Positions 44,970 through 55,291 of a stretch of DNA of 64,000 nt are shown in pieces. The first letter of the stretch is position 1, and each line of letters starts with the position of its first letter. The stretch lies in contig JAPEVF010000038.1 of the NCBI GenBank assembly GCA_029747585.1, positions 1-64,000 on the forward strand, in the 5' to 3' direction. The notes beneath the pieces were generated by a model. That model was not told the origin of the DNA. It did not search any database and was given only the letters and a program-made list of their open reading frames with translations. Origin of the DNA: Pleurotus djamor. Its lineage: Eukaryota > Basidiomycota > Agaricomycetes > Agaricales > Pleurotaceae. Both the position numbers and the translations under genes were made by a program.

Positions 44970-46036
44970 ATGCTGTCGCTCACGACGAGCACGCTAGGCC
45001 CCACTTCTTATTTGTTCTTGACGGCTCTAACTCTGCTTGCTGGTCGCCGGATCCTAAACTCTCCTTCAAGACCCAAGACGCTCCCAAAAACCGATGAACG
45101 CGTCGTAATCCTTGGAGCTTCAAGCGGGATTGGCAAGGCCATTGCTGAAGAATACGTTCGACGAGGAGCTCGAGTGTGTATCGTCGGTCGTCGTGCTGAT
45201 CAGCTAAAAGAGGTTGATGAAGCCCTGCGTGCTGGAAGTGGAAGGAATCGAGCCGTCCTTTCTCAGTGCGCGGACTTTACCAGCCCTGAAGAACTTGTTA
45301 GAGTGCGTCAACTCGTGCAAAACGGTGAGCTCTCCACCTCTCAGAGTGTCTAAGCTTAACTGAACGACTTGCTGTTAGAATGGGGCGGGTTCGACACGCT
45401 CATTGTCGCTGCAGGAGTCTCTGCGTTGCAACCTCTCATGACCCTTGCTGGTGTCAAAGATCGGACAACGGATGCGACTGCTGAGGGGATCGCCCAGACC
45501 GTCGAAATTGCTGGCAAGGCTATTAGCGGGAACTACTACGGTCCTATGGCCTCTGCAATTGCCTTCGTGTGTCTTTCCGACTTTTTGGCTGGGAAATACC
45601 TGACTGACGACCTGTGTAGATTCCTATGCTTACACGGACGTCCTTGTCACCGTCCATCCTTTTGATCTCGTCACTGGCCTCTGTGGTCCCAGCACCGACG
45701 CGTACAATATACGCCTCGACAAAGGCCGCGTCTTTGGTGCTTTACCAAGCCCTCTCTATCGAACACCCCCAGATCGCATTTTCTGCGATCATGCCATACA
45801 CCGTTGAAGGTGATTTTCGTGCTTCAGCAGTCGATGCTGGACCTGTTCGTGAGTCCGATCCGTCGAAGCACGGGCTCAAGCGAGAGGCAGTCGCAGCGCG
45901 TTGTATTGAGGCCATTGACCGTGGCGAGAAAACGGTCTTCCAACCAGCTTTCTACAGAGCTGGATTCTTTTTGTACTGGATCTGGCCTGCGTTTGTTGAA
46001 TGGCGGGCGAGGAAAAAATACAACTTCACTTCGTAG
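44970..46036 (+). CDS. short-chain dehydrogenase/reductase, membrane-anchored type
   Basis: NAD(P)-dependent oxidoreductase. A hydrophobic N-terminal segment (TSYLFLTALTLLAG) precedes the Rossmann motif VVILGASSGIGKAIAEEY (TGxxxGxG variant). NADP preference is suggested by VGRRADQL. The active site reads ISSLAS with catalytic Ser, then YASTKAA with the Tyr/Lys pair. The last 30 residues are hydrophobic then basic (FFLYWIWPAFVEWRARKKYN), resembling an ER-facing tail. Three exons join cleanly at N|EWGGFDT and AIAF|IPMLTR. The layout is close to fungal 3-ketodihydrosphingosine-reductase-like and 11-beta-HSD-like SDRs, but substrate assignment is not possible. About 316 residues. Frame intact. 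Confidence 0.88.
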
Positions 46037-46280
46037 AGCCCGCCATATATATATAGAATGCTGCTAGACCTCTAGCGCGTTGCATCGTTGCCTGAGCAAT
46101 GTACGTGGACAGGCTTTACGTGGTAGGCAACAAGAGTCGCCAAGAAAATCGGGAATCTATTCACTTGTTCAACTGCGAGCACTTATGTATGTGTAAGTAT
46201 GTCAGACCGGTATCCAACAGTCAGGAGGACTCGGATTCCTCATACCATGATGAGCATGACAAGGATCGCCCGAATTCCTC

Positions 46281-47868
46281 CTACTTACTGGCCCTTCGCT
46301 CGAGCTCGAGGAGTGTTTCAACTCTTTGCCATCGTTCATTGACGATGCCGCCTCTATCACCCCAGTCAGTAGTTAGAGTGCATTGCTTCGGGATGATCCG
46401 ACCTATGTACGTTGCCACTGACTCGACGGAAGACGCAGAAAGCGACGAGTAACCCAAGTCGAGGCTCTCTAGATTTGCCAAGGAAAGGTCTTCATTGAAC
46501 GACGGTAGTTGGGTGGAGGACGTGTCAACGTATAAGCCAAGAACTTCGAGTGATTGGCTTGGAGGTGAGCGGGCTAGAGTTGATAGGCAAGATATGTGAA
46601 TGCTAGGCTTGTGGTAAAGGGTGTTAGATGGGGATGGGTTGAGAATCAGTTCTTTCAGGGAGGGGAGAGACTGGATGATCAAGATGATCTCTTCGACGCT
46701 GATGTCAAAAGGGAACGGGAAGCAGAGCTCGAGCGACTCGAGCTTTTTGCAAGCAAAAATTGGCTTCAAATCAAATAGCTGGATTGTAGATCGGCTTTTT
46801 TGGGGGTCAACAATTTTAGTGATTTCAAGGTCGAAGAGTTCGATACATGAGGACATATTGTCGGAAACATACTGAAGAATCGACATGTATGTTGCCTTTG
46901 ACTCGCGCTCGGGTGAGAGGAGCGAAAGTTGGATCATGAATCGAGAGGAGGAAACCCTCTGAAGCCACGACAATGCACGTCGAAGGGTTATCGGGGCGTG
47001 AAGCTCCCTAAGACACGGAAAATCACTGGGCACAAGGAGGTCCGCTGGCGAGGGAAGTATAGCGCCATTAGGAACCAAGTCCCACATGTCGATCGCGTCG
47101 ATACAGTCGAGTGCAGGGAGGGAAGCGAGTGCTTTGGTCATGCCTGATGTGAGCCAAGAAGGAGGTATGCTCAGCTCCTCCAACCGCAGCAATTCGGAGA
47201 GAGCCAGTGCAACAGTGGAGTTGAAGCCAGTTGATTCGGTGTCGAACCGCGCGTTAAGAGGAATGTTGATATATAAGGCTCTGATATGGGGCATGCTTCT
47301 AGAAAGACTTGAAAAAACTGACGCTAGTGATGCCACATCGCCTGCAGTGTTTTCAAATGGATGCAGGCCGAGTGAGGTGACGGAGGGGCGGGCGAAGAGA
47401 CGTAGAATAGTAAGGTCGGCGGGGCAATCTAGGCTCTGTAAGATCGGAAGTAAAGCCACGTTTGTTCTCTCAGCGTGCAGCTGGTCGAAAAGTGACTGGT
47501 GGAATGGTCGCTCCTTCAGAAAATACATGTCGAGCTGTTTGACCCTCAAAGCATAGGAATCAAATCGCGTCCAGTCGTCCGGTTGCAATGACCGAGAGAA
47601 TTCCTGGTAGTAGAGTGCCTCGTTAGCAGCACTCTAGGACTTACATAGTAGATACACGTACGCGAAGACCATCTCTACCAACTTTCAGAGGCGCTAGAAG
47701 GTTGAAAAGTCGGGAGGCGTGTCTGACCTCCCACCAGGTGATGGTCATATACTCGTGTGACCACAGCTTGTTTACAAGCAAACACGACGAGTTTTCCGAA
47801 TACTGAAGAATTTCTGAGACAAGTTCGGGGCTTGACAAAACACGTTGCATCGCGTTGACGATCATCAT
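46281..47868 (-). CDS. F-box-like/LRR protein, paralogue C
   Basis: Exon 1 (47662-47868) starts MMIVNAMQRVLSSPELVSEI and includes VNKLWSHEYMTITWWEV. A 58-nt intron leads to exon 2 (46281-47603), starting EFSRSLQPDDWTRFDSYALR. The product is 509 residues with the same F-box-like start and leucine-rich body as copies A, B and D (LQSLDCPADLTILRLFARP, LESLDLGYSSLSASSVES). It ends LELERRASK. No disruption is seen. The gene sits tail-to-tail with the SDR gene and head-to-head with the classical F-box gene at 48014. Confidence 0.86.
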
Positions 47869-48013
47869 GGTTGTTGGGAGGAAGCAAATCCGAAAAAGCG
47901 CTTCTTGTGCGCTTACGCCGCGGCGACGCAGGACTTCTTCAGGGCTTCTATGAGCGTCAGCTTCTATTCGTATCGTTGGGGGCTTACTACAGCCTGGGTG
48001 CTAGATAGCCACA

Positions 48014-49558
48014 ATGCTCACGGATTGGGCTTCGCAACGCCGTATCGACGACCAAATTAGCGAACTTCAGCAGACTATCCGTGATCTCAAAATTCGACGA
48101 AATTCTTGCAGTGCCATCTCGCAGCTCCCCAATGAGCTCCTGTCGCGGGTGTTTCTCCAGGTTCGCTATCCATACCACCCGAGAACCCTTGTTGAGGGCG
48201 GTTCACGCGGTCAGTGGATGTCGATCCTCGGTGTCTGCCATTCATGGAGAATGGTCGCGCTGGCTACCCCGCATCTCTGGAATTGGATCGACATGGGCTT
48301 CATTGAACAGGCACGACAGTTCATCGAGCGATCAAAAACTCTGCCGATGAATGTGCAGTATATCTGCGAACCATATGACGACCCCACGATGACTGTGTTC
48401 GACGCAGAGGTCGGGTTCCTGGACAAGGCTGGAAAGGCCATCATGCCTCATATCGAGAGGTTCCAAAGTTTGGAGGCCTGTGCCTTTAACTCAGAGTCTT
48501 TGATGACTCTTCTGGAGAACATCAAGCCCGATTCAGCGGCCCCATTACTGGAAACTCTTGATCTTTGCCTTAGAAGCCCTGGCGTGATGTTCCTAGTCCC
48601 AGCTGATAACCTCCCAAAACGGATGGATTCCCTCCGCTACTGTGTCTTCGACAATGGGAACATCACCTCCGCGTTGCCATTCCTTCCCCGTCTTCAATTT
48701 CTTCAATTTGGCGCAGGCGCAGTTCCAATCAACATCGTCCTGGAGACCTTGGCCAACACGCCAGATTTGGAGGAACTGATCATCAACCCAGCCGATATTG
48801 ACTTCGACGTAGACCCATCGTCTTTGGCACCGGTTCCATTGAAAAAACTGACGTCCATCTCAGTTGTTTCCTTATTCCCGGGAGTCGTTTCGCGTTCGAC
48901 GAAATTATTCGATCTCCTGGAATATCCCTGCTGCGAACGCATCACTTTCAGATGTAAATTCCTAGAAGACGATTCTCCTCCCTTTGACACTTTGGGGAGG
49001 GTATTTTACCATGTCGCTAACTTTGGTACGGGAGCAAGTGATATTCTTGATATCGAATACAACAATGACGAATCAATGTTGGAACTCTGCTACATGAGCA
49101 AAGCTCAAATCTTGATAGAACTTCCGCTGCTGCATTCTCATTACGATGCTTGGGATAGTCTCCTCCACGCCCTGCCTCTTGCCAGCGTCGCTTCCTTGTC
49201 CCTCCGCGCTGTTGATGAAGGATGGCTCGAGCATGTCAACTTTTTCGGTCGACTCGACGCTGTCCAGGCACTTACCCTCGACGGAACTTCAGACACATTC
49301 GTCCGCAGCTTACTGAAAAGTAACGATGATGGCCCATCATTGCTTCCGCATCTAAGGTCCCTAACTTTCGTCAACCACACTTTTTGCACATATAAGGGTA
49401 CCTTGCGCAAGGGCTTCTACGAAGCAGTCAAAGATTTTCTAGCTGAACGGAAGGCATTGGGTATCCAAATTGGGGTTTTAGATATACCAAGTTCGGAATT
49501 TACAGAAACCATTGACAAGGGATATGGGGGGCTCGTCGACTCAATTGTATTTTCATGA
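48014..49558 (+). CDS. classical F-box protein, single exon
   Basis: 514 residues in one uninterrupted frame. A short coiled start (DDQISELQQTIRDLKIRR) leads into a canonical F-box: ISQLPNELLSRVFLQV, then WMSILGVCHSWRMVALATP and HLWNWIDM. The remainder is a leucine-rich region without a named repeat class (LPFLPRLQFLQFGAG, LVDSIVFS end). This is the standard Agaricomycete F-box architecture: the F-box would bind Skp1 and the C-terminal part select a substrate. It differs in sequence and gene structure from the four intron-bearing copies around it, so it is a neighbour rather than a fifth duplicate. Head-to-head with copy C, about 145 bp apart. Confidence 0.9.
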   Translation: MLTDWASQRRIDDQISELQQTIRDLKIRRNSCSAISQLPNELLSRVFLQVRYPYHPRTLVEGGSRGQWMSILGVCHSWRMVALATPHLWNWIDMGFIEQARQFIERSKTLPMNVQYICEPYDDPTMTVFDAEVGFLDKAGKAIMPHIERFQSLEACAFNSESLMTLLENIKPDSAAPLLETLDLCLRSPGVMFLVPADNLPKRMDSLRYCVFDNGNITSALPFLPRLQFLQFGAGAVPINIVLETLANTPDLEELIINPADIDFDVDPSSLAPVPLKKLTSISVVSLFPGVVSRSTKLFDLLEYPCCERITFRCKFLEDDSPPFDTLGRVFYHVANFGTGASDILDIEYNNDESMLELCYMSKAQILIELPLLHSHYDAWDSLLHALPLASVASLSLRAVDEGWLEHVNFFGRLDAVQALTLDGTSDTFVRSLLKSNDDGPSLLPHLRSLTFVNHTFCTYKGTLRKGFYEAVKDFLAERKALGIQIGVLDIPSSEFTETIDKGYGGLVDSIVFS

Positions 49559-49654
49559 AGCAATGGGGGGTGATGGTATTTACACGCTCGGAATGACTTT
49601 TACACCTATCATATCAAGTTAGCCAAGCCTGATGAGAAGCCCGCCTTCTAGTAC

Positions 49655-51260
49655 TCAACCGATGTCTATTAGATACCGGTGGCCGTTGACGTGTGGATGA
49701 CCACCCCATGATTGGAGTAGATCGTAGACCTTGTTCCACCTCCTGTCAATGCGCGGGCTGTCCTGAACCCAACCAGCAAGAAGCAAGCACTTCAGAGGAA
49801 GAATCTTAGCAAGGTAGGCCGATATGGGTAGTGCCGAAGAAGGAAGAAGCGAGGAGTAGCCTAAGTTGAGCTCTTCTAGACTGCCGAATGGTATGACTTT
49901 GGAGTCGTGCCGAGGTAGTTTACCAATGGAGGTATCAACGTATAATCCCAGGACTTTGAGTGTGTTCGAGGAGTAAGCGAGACGTGAAAGGCAGGAAATG
50001 TGGAGGGCTGGCTTGGTATGCGTGGTCACGGTTGGGCGTGGGTTGAGCTTGAGGTGAGTCACTGAAGGGAGAGACTCTACGATGGACACAACGTCTTGGC
50101 TGGTCAGATCGAGTGGAAGGACATGGGATATGTCAACGAAGGAGAGACGCTGACATGCGAGGAGCGGTTTCAGGTTGGCGAATCGAAGTGGCGATGGCAA
50201 GTCATCATCGAATTCTCCGATATTGGGGCCCTGGAGAACTAGATATTCAAGCGAAGGTATGTGATTCGATATGTGTTGAATGAGTCGATCATAGCTTGGG
50301 GTCGCCTCCGTTTCTTCCGAGAAAATCGCAAGTCGTTTCAAAGCTGTCATGGATGAACACGCCTGGAGCCACGATAGCGCATCGGAGAAGGATATGACCG
50401 TTTCCAGTGTGGTGAGAGATGGAAAGTCACTGGAATCGAGAAGGTCGTTAGGCGATGGAAGGATGGCGTCGTCGTCAACCAAATCGGCCATCTCCATCGT
50501 GTTGAGCACAGTCAACGTAGGCAGCGAAGCAAGGGCCTTGGTCAGCCTTGGCGTGAGCCACGAATGGGGCAATAGGACTTCTTTGAGATCCTGAAGCTCC
50601 TTGAACGCCGAAGGGATGATGAATTTGAAGACTTCCGATTCAGTGTTAAAATCGGCAGCCAGTGGGATATTGATATAGAGATATCTCAGATGAGGCACAA
50701 CAGTGGGAAGAGCCGGGAAAAATGAAGGCAGTGAAGTTGAATCGTCGTCTTGCTCGCTCTTGAGGTGTATTCCAAGGGCATTGACGGAGGAGTGGGCAAA
50801 TAAGCGAAGCGTGTCGAGGTCCACCTGGCAATCAAAGCCACAAAGATTTGGGAGCAACTTTGATGGGTCGCGCTTTCCAGAGCGAAGCTCCTCGAAAACA
50901 GATTGGTGGAAGTTGCGTTCCAATGAGAAATACATGTCCAATCGTTTCACCCTCCAGGCATACCAGTCAAATCGCATCCAGTTATCGGGCTGAGGTTTCT
51001 GAGAGAATATCTAGAGCGCGTCAGGTTATGAGCATGATCTTGCCGTAGCAGAGAAAGGTTACTAAACATACGTAGAACCCATCATCATCAACGACCAGAG
51101 GCGCGAGAAGCTGGAAAAGCTTTGAAGCGTGTTGCACCTCCCACCAAGCATAAGTCAGGTACTCATTTGACCATAGTTTGTTGACGAGTAAGCAAGAAAC
51201 GTTTTCTGAGTGCCCAAGGATCTCAGAGACCAATTCAGGGCTCGCGACAACGCGTTGCAT
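49655..51260 (-). CDS. F-box-like/LRR protein, paralogue D
   Basis: Exon 1 (51072-51260) starts MQRVVASPELVSEILGHSEN and contains VNKLWSNEYLTYAWWEVQH. A 61-nt intron leads to exon 2 (49655-51010), starting IFSQKPQPDNWMRFDWYAWR. The product is 514 residues. It is the most diverged of the four copies but keeps intron position, F-box-like start and the unit LEELNLGYSSLLPSSALPIS. A longer upstream frame (from 51377) would overlap the start of the divergent ChaC gene, so the internal Met was chosen by alignment with copies A-C. Frame intact. Confidence 0.84.
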
Positions 51261-51376
51261 GGTGGCTGGATGAGTCGGGCGCTTAATTTCGACCCAAGTT
51301 GGGCCAAAGTTGGACCGAAGTTTGACCGAAATTGAAGTCACACCTTGACATCCAAGTTGCATCCAAGATTGAGACA

Positions 51377-52613
51377 ATGTCCTCTGATTCTTTCACCGTA
51401 TTTGGATATGGCTCCTTGATCTTCAAAGTAGGCCCATACATTAGTCATAAACTCTTGCATAAACTCTATTGACGTATTTATCGGCTCAAAAAAAAGCCGC
51501 CGCCTCACGTCGTATCCCAAGGTTAGCCTCTGAAGTTCCTAAAGCCTAAGAGCCATTTTTATGCTATGTAGTCCCAGGTTTTCTGAAGGGCTACGTCCGT
51601 CGATTTGCCCAGAAATCTCATGACCATCGTGGAACGCCGGAGGTGAGAGTCGGCCATGCGTTGTGAACTTAAGACGCTGTCCTACCATCTCCGCTATCCA
51701 GAACCCAGGAAGAGTAGTCACCCTCATCCACAAAGAAGACTGGGATCTTTTCTCTGGATCAGTAAGCTCATATTCCCAAAGAATTTGAATGAATCGACCG
51801 TTCAAACGTTTGCAGGATGCCTTTCCTGATGATGATATCGTTTGGGGTAAATCATGCTTATGTGTGCCATTTGACCCCGGTTTCCTCACCTGAGGTACTT
51901 CGTCGTCTTTCCCCCTTGTCAACAGGGATCGCGTATACCATCGATCCAGTATATGTAGCCGAAGTACGGGATTACCTTGGTGAGAGGATTCACGCCAGCC
52001 AAGTCTATTGATTGACTGATGTTTGATAGACTATAGGGAAAAGGTCGGCGATCTATCGTCTCTCCCTTCTAGTATGAGAGCTTATCTTAATCTCCTTCAA
52101 GGATGGATATACCTTAGAAACCCTAGATATCTACGGCATTGACAATGGCCACGAAAAGGTCTTAATCCACAATGTCAGTCTAGCGCCAACTCCAATTATA
52201 TAATGATGATGTGCTGACTTGTAGACAAGGCTTACGTTTGTGGGCTCTCATGCATGATAGTAGAACTACTGACCGACCACATCAACCCAGTGTTACGTTG
52301 GGAGAAACGACAACCCGTCATTTAGTAAGATACAGCTTGCCACCCTCCTCGCTGTGTCTCGCAAAATGACAATAGACAATCATAGTCGGTTCTGAGCCTC
52401 TGGACGACTTGTCAGTGACCATCTGGAAGACTATAGGACCGTCTGGACCGAACAAGGTGAGTACTCATCCTTACCAACCCTTCGTCCTCTGCGAAATAAG
52501 ATATTTGCTTCTAGGAGTATCTTTATCATCTTGCCGACGCCGTAAGGCAACTATCTCCCAATTCATACGACTCTCATTTATTTGCTCTGGAAGTGTGTGA
52601 TGAATTGCCTTAA
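51377..52613 (+). CDS. GCG1: ChaC-type gamma-glutamylcyclotransferase (glutathione-degrading)
   Basis: Cleaves glutathione to 5-oxoproline and Cys-Gly in the cytosol. The many exons reconstruct MSSDSFTVFGYGSLIFK (substrate-binding GYGSLI), PPPHVV, GYVRRFAQKSHDHRGTPE, GRVVTLIHKEDWDL, PDDDIVWG, IAYTIDPVYVAEVRDYLDYREK (catalytic Glu), DGYTLETLDIYG and, near the end, GRNDNPSFIGSEPLDDL, IWKTIGPSGPNK and EYLYHLADAVRQLSP. The order and content match ChaC2/Gcg1. The DYREK piece is a separate 14-nt exon (52030-52043). The stretch around 52230-52300 (expected KVYVYVGR) is the least certain join. The small proline exon has a weak purine-rich acceptor near 51496. Divergent from F-box-like copy D. Confidence 0.85.
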
Positions 52614-53111
52614 TTAAGTTTTCGAAACAATCACTCTAATTATCCGTCTCTAGGCTCGTGTGCGTGAGCTAGACGTCAATAACCGTCTGACAGCTGGGGA
52701 CGAGAGATGCGAAAGATCGTCGGGAAAATAGAGCCACTCAATATGCATATAAATTTTAGCTGCCAAGTGGGCTTCACAAAGCTGGGGAGAGCAACCACCC
52801 ACGACTGTCAGATTGAAGTTGAATGCAAATAATGTACTACCCCCATGAACAAGAAACAAAACCTTCTAATGGTACGTGCTAGCTACTATGCTGGATATAT
52901 GAACCGGGCTGATCACTCTCGGGGTGATTCACTGAGCGCNACAGCTCCGTATTGCGGAAGGTCTGAATTAGGNGCGCGAGGGCTGCCCAGTAGAGAAGCA
53001 TGCTCGCCTTCTGCTATCGTGCCCAGCGAGCCCGCTTGGGTCCTTCGCTCGACAATTCTGGANAAAAGAAGTGACGGTGAGAATAGGANCANAGGGGAGA
53101 ACACCAAGACA
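52614..53111. other. intergenic region with several N bases
   Basis: Lies between the ChaC gene and the 3' end of the CNNM/Mam3-like gene (convergent). Five or more Ns fall at 52940-53092. No gene is supported. Confidence 0.5.
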
Positions 53112-55285
53112 TTACCCCCGCATAATGGCCGACGTTGTCATACGCCTAGCGCGTCGNTTGCTTTGATTATCTTCGTAGCGGTCGGTTTCATCGACGATTT
53201 CTTCGGTGATGATTTCCTAAGGATGCCTGTGAGCAAAAGAAACGAAGTAATATCATGAATGTCTCACTTCGATGATATCTAACGAGGAGTCAGCAAGAGT
53301 GATGATGAAGCGTGCATTGTATGACGGTACCTTCAAGCGTGACGACGCCAATCGCGCCTCCTTCCTTGCCAGGAGTGCGGCTGATCAATAACAGATGAGA
53401 GCGTCCGGTTTGGCTACGAGGGAAAGGGTCAGGGAGGTAAAACAATCATTGCAGGCGACATCATACAAGTAATCAAGAGCTTGGAAACAATTGATAGATG
53501 GAGATGCTTCGGGGAGGACTGATAGAGAGAACTCAGAGACTGGCAAGGCTTGACTGGGGTCGTAGGCCAAGAGCTAATAAGGTTGGGGTAAATCAATGGT
53601 CGAGGAATAGAANAAGTGATCGCTCAACCTTTTTTATGAGCAGGAAACCGATGAAAGCTAGCGGCTTTCCAGGTTCGTGGACGGGGAATCGCGAGTAACC
53701 GCTCACAAGCCTATACGGTATATCAGCAAAAGACGAGGCGTGGAGGCGGAGAACCGCACAGTTTGTCGACAGCAGCGTGGTCAAGAATTGTATTTGCGCT
53801 GAGAGTAATGACATCCTTCGATTTCAACTTCAGTAAGGTAAGTTACGACTGACACGGAAAGTGTTATACCTTCATGTGTGTCATGATGGACTCAACCTTC
53901 TTGGTATTGAGCTCTAACACGCCATTCAAGATGCTGATTTCATCGTCGCGAAGGGGTTCTTCTCCGGTCCGATGGAATTGGAGGAAGGACTTCAACTCTG
54001 CCTTTTTGTAGGTGTGGGTAGCGTGAACGCCGAGCACGTAGTCAAGCAGCTTTGCTATCGGCCATGCAATAGGAGCTGCAGAGAAAGAAGTTGGCATTCA
54101 ATAAAGCAGCGAAGGATATGGGCAGCCTACCGAAGATCCACATCATGACGAGAACAATTGGGGTGCAAGCGGCACCGATCGACAGACCGTATCTGACACT
54201 GAGTGCTTGCGGGATAACTCTATGATGGAAAGATAAGTATGATTTGGGTGACAGTCATCAGGAACTTACTCTCTATGAAGGGGAACCAAGAAGAGTGGGC
54301 ATTAGAGGGTGTCAGAGACAGCGCAGANGGATTCCTACCCGAAGATCACTTAAAGTCACCAAGTGAGTGGATGAAGGTAGTCAGAATAAGCAGAACGACC
54401 CACCGATTGCAGTAGTAGAGATTGCCACAGCGGCGATGCCACCACCAATCTATACTGGGTGAGCTATGGAGACGCGCGTTGAGCGAGACATGCACATACA
54501 GCGCTGTCAAGGAAGATAGGTAAACTTTCGTTGATGATCTATTCATTTATATGAGGGTGTTGGACGATTTCCGCTGCGACTTGAGAATGCATACCACATT
54601 GCCCAGCAAAAGCACCTAACAAGGACCGTTCTCAATATAACTGCGCTCTCCGAAGAACCACACAACAGACTTACCACGAGAACCCAATGACGCCCCTTGC
54701 TCATAAGACGCAGTACTAAAAATCAAGGTTATGAGTTAACTTTGAGAGTTCATATACTCAACCACGGACCCTTTTGGGCGTTGCGCTTTTCATGGACGTC
54801 ATCAGACGAAGTGGCCAGAACTCTAAGATGGAGTTCATCCAAGCCCATAAGACCAAGAGTCAAGCTGCAATGACCTCAATCAGCATTCCAAGTCCCTTCA
54901 ACGCGTCGAGTTGGACGTACCCTGCGAATACGCCCCCTGCGAGAACCAAAATAGCGCTGACTATGATTTTATACCAGAACTCCGGCGAGCCTGGTTCCTC
55001 ATGTTTCTCAAGGGTCCGAAATAGTTGATCGGTAGATGCGGGGAACGCGTAGGCCGTGAAGGATAATGCCAGCGGTACGAGGAGGACGACCGACATGAGA
55101 GGGGAGAGCAAACGCGGCACCCAAGACGCGGTCCGAGTGGANGCTCTCCCATCTGGGCTTCTCACGCCACACTTTACATTGTCTTGGCCAACGATGACTT
55201 CACGAAGGTTGTTTGAAGGTTGTTCGGAACCTCCTCTGTCGCTCATCCAGAGCCTCAGCCCAGCGAGAACAGGGGAAATCAGCAT
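53112..55285 (-). CDS. MAM3: CNNM/Mam3-like membrane protein (DUF21 plus CBS pair)
   Basis: Vacuolar or plasma-membrane protein of the CNNM/CorC family, linked to Mg2+/Mn2+ balance. Membrane segments: LMSVVLLVPLALSFTAYAF, then VSAILVLAGGVFAG spliced to LTLGLMGLDELHLRVLATSS (DUF21 signature), WVLVV-LLLGNVIINESLP and IVIFGEIIPQAIS. RYGLSIGAACTPIVLVMMW and IAWPIAKLLDYVLG complete the DUF21 domain. The CBS region has KKAELKSFLQFH, ILNGVLELNTKKVESIMTHM, GYSRFPVHEPGKPLAFIGFL and GKEGGAIGVVTLED-type sequence. It ends with an acidic-basic tail (EEIVDETDRYEDNQS) at TAA 53112. The first ATG at 55285 lies 7 bp from the Trm2 stop; a Met at 55246 (MSDRGGSEQPSNN) is a likelier start. Several short introns. 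N at 54328 and 55142. Confidence 0.88.
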
Positions 55286-55291
55286 TGTATT

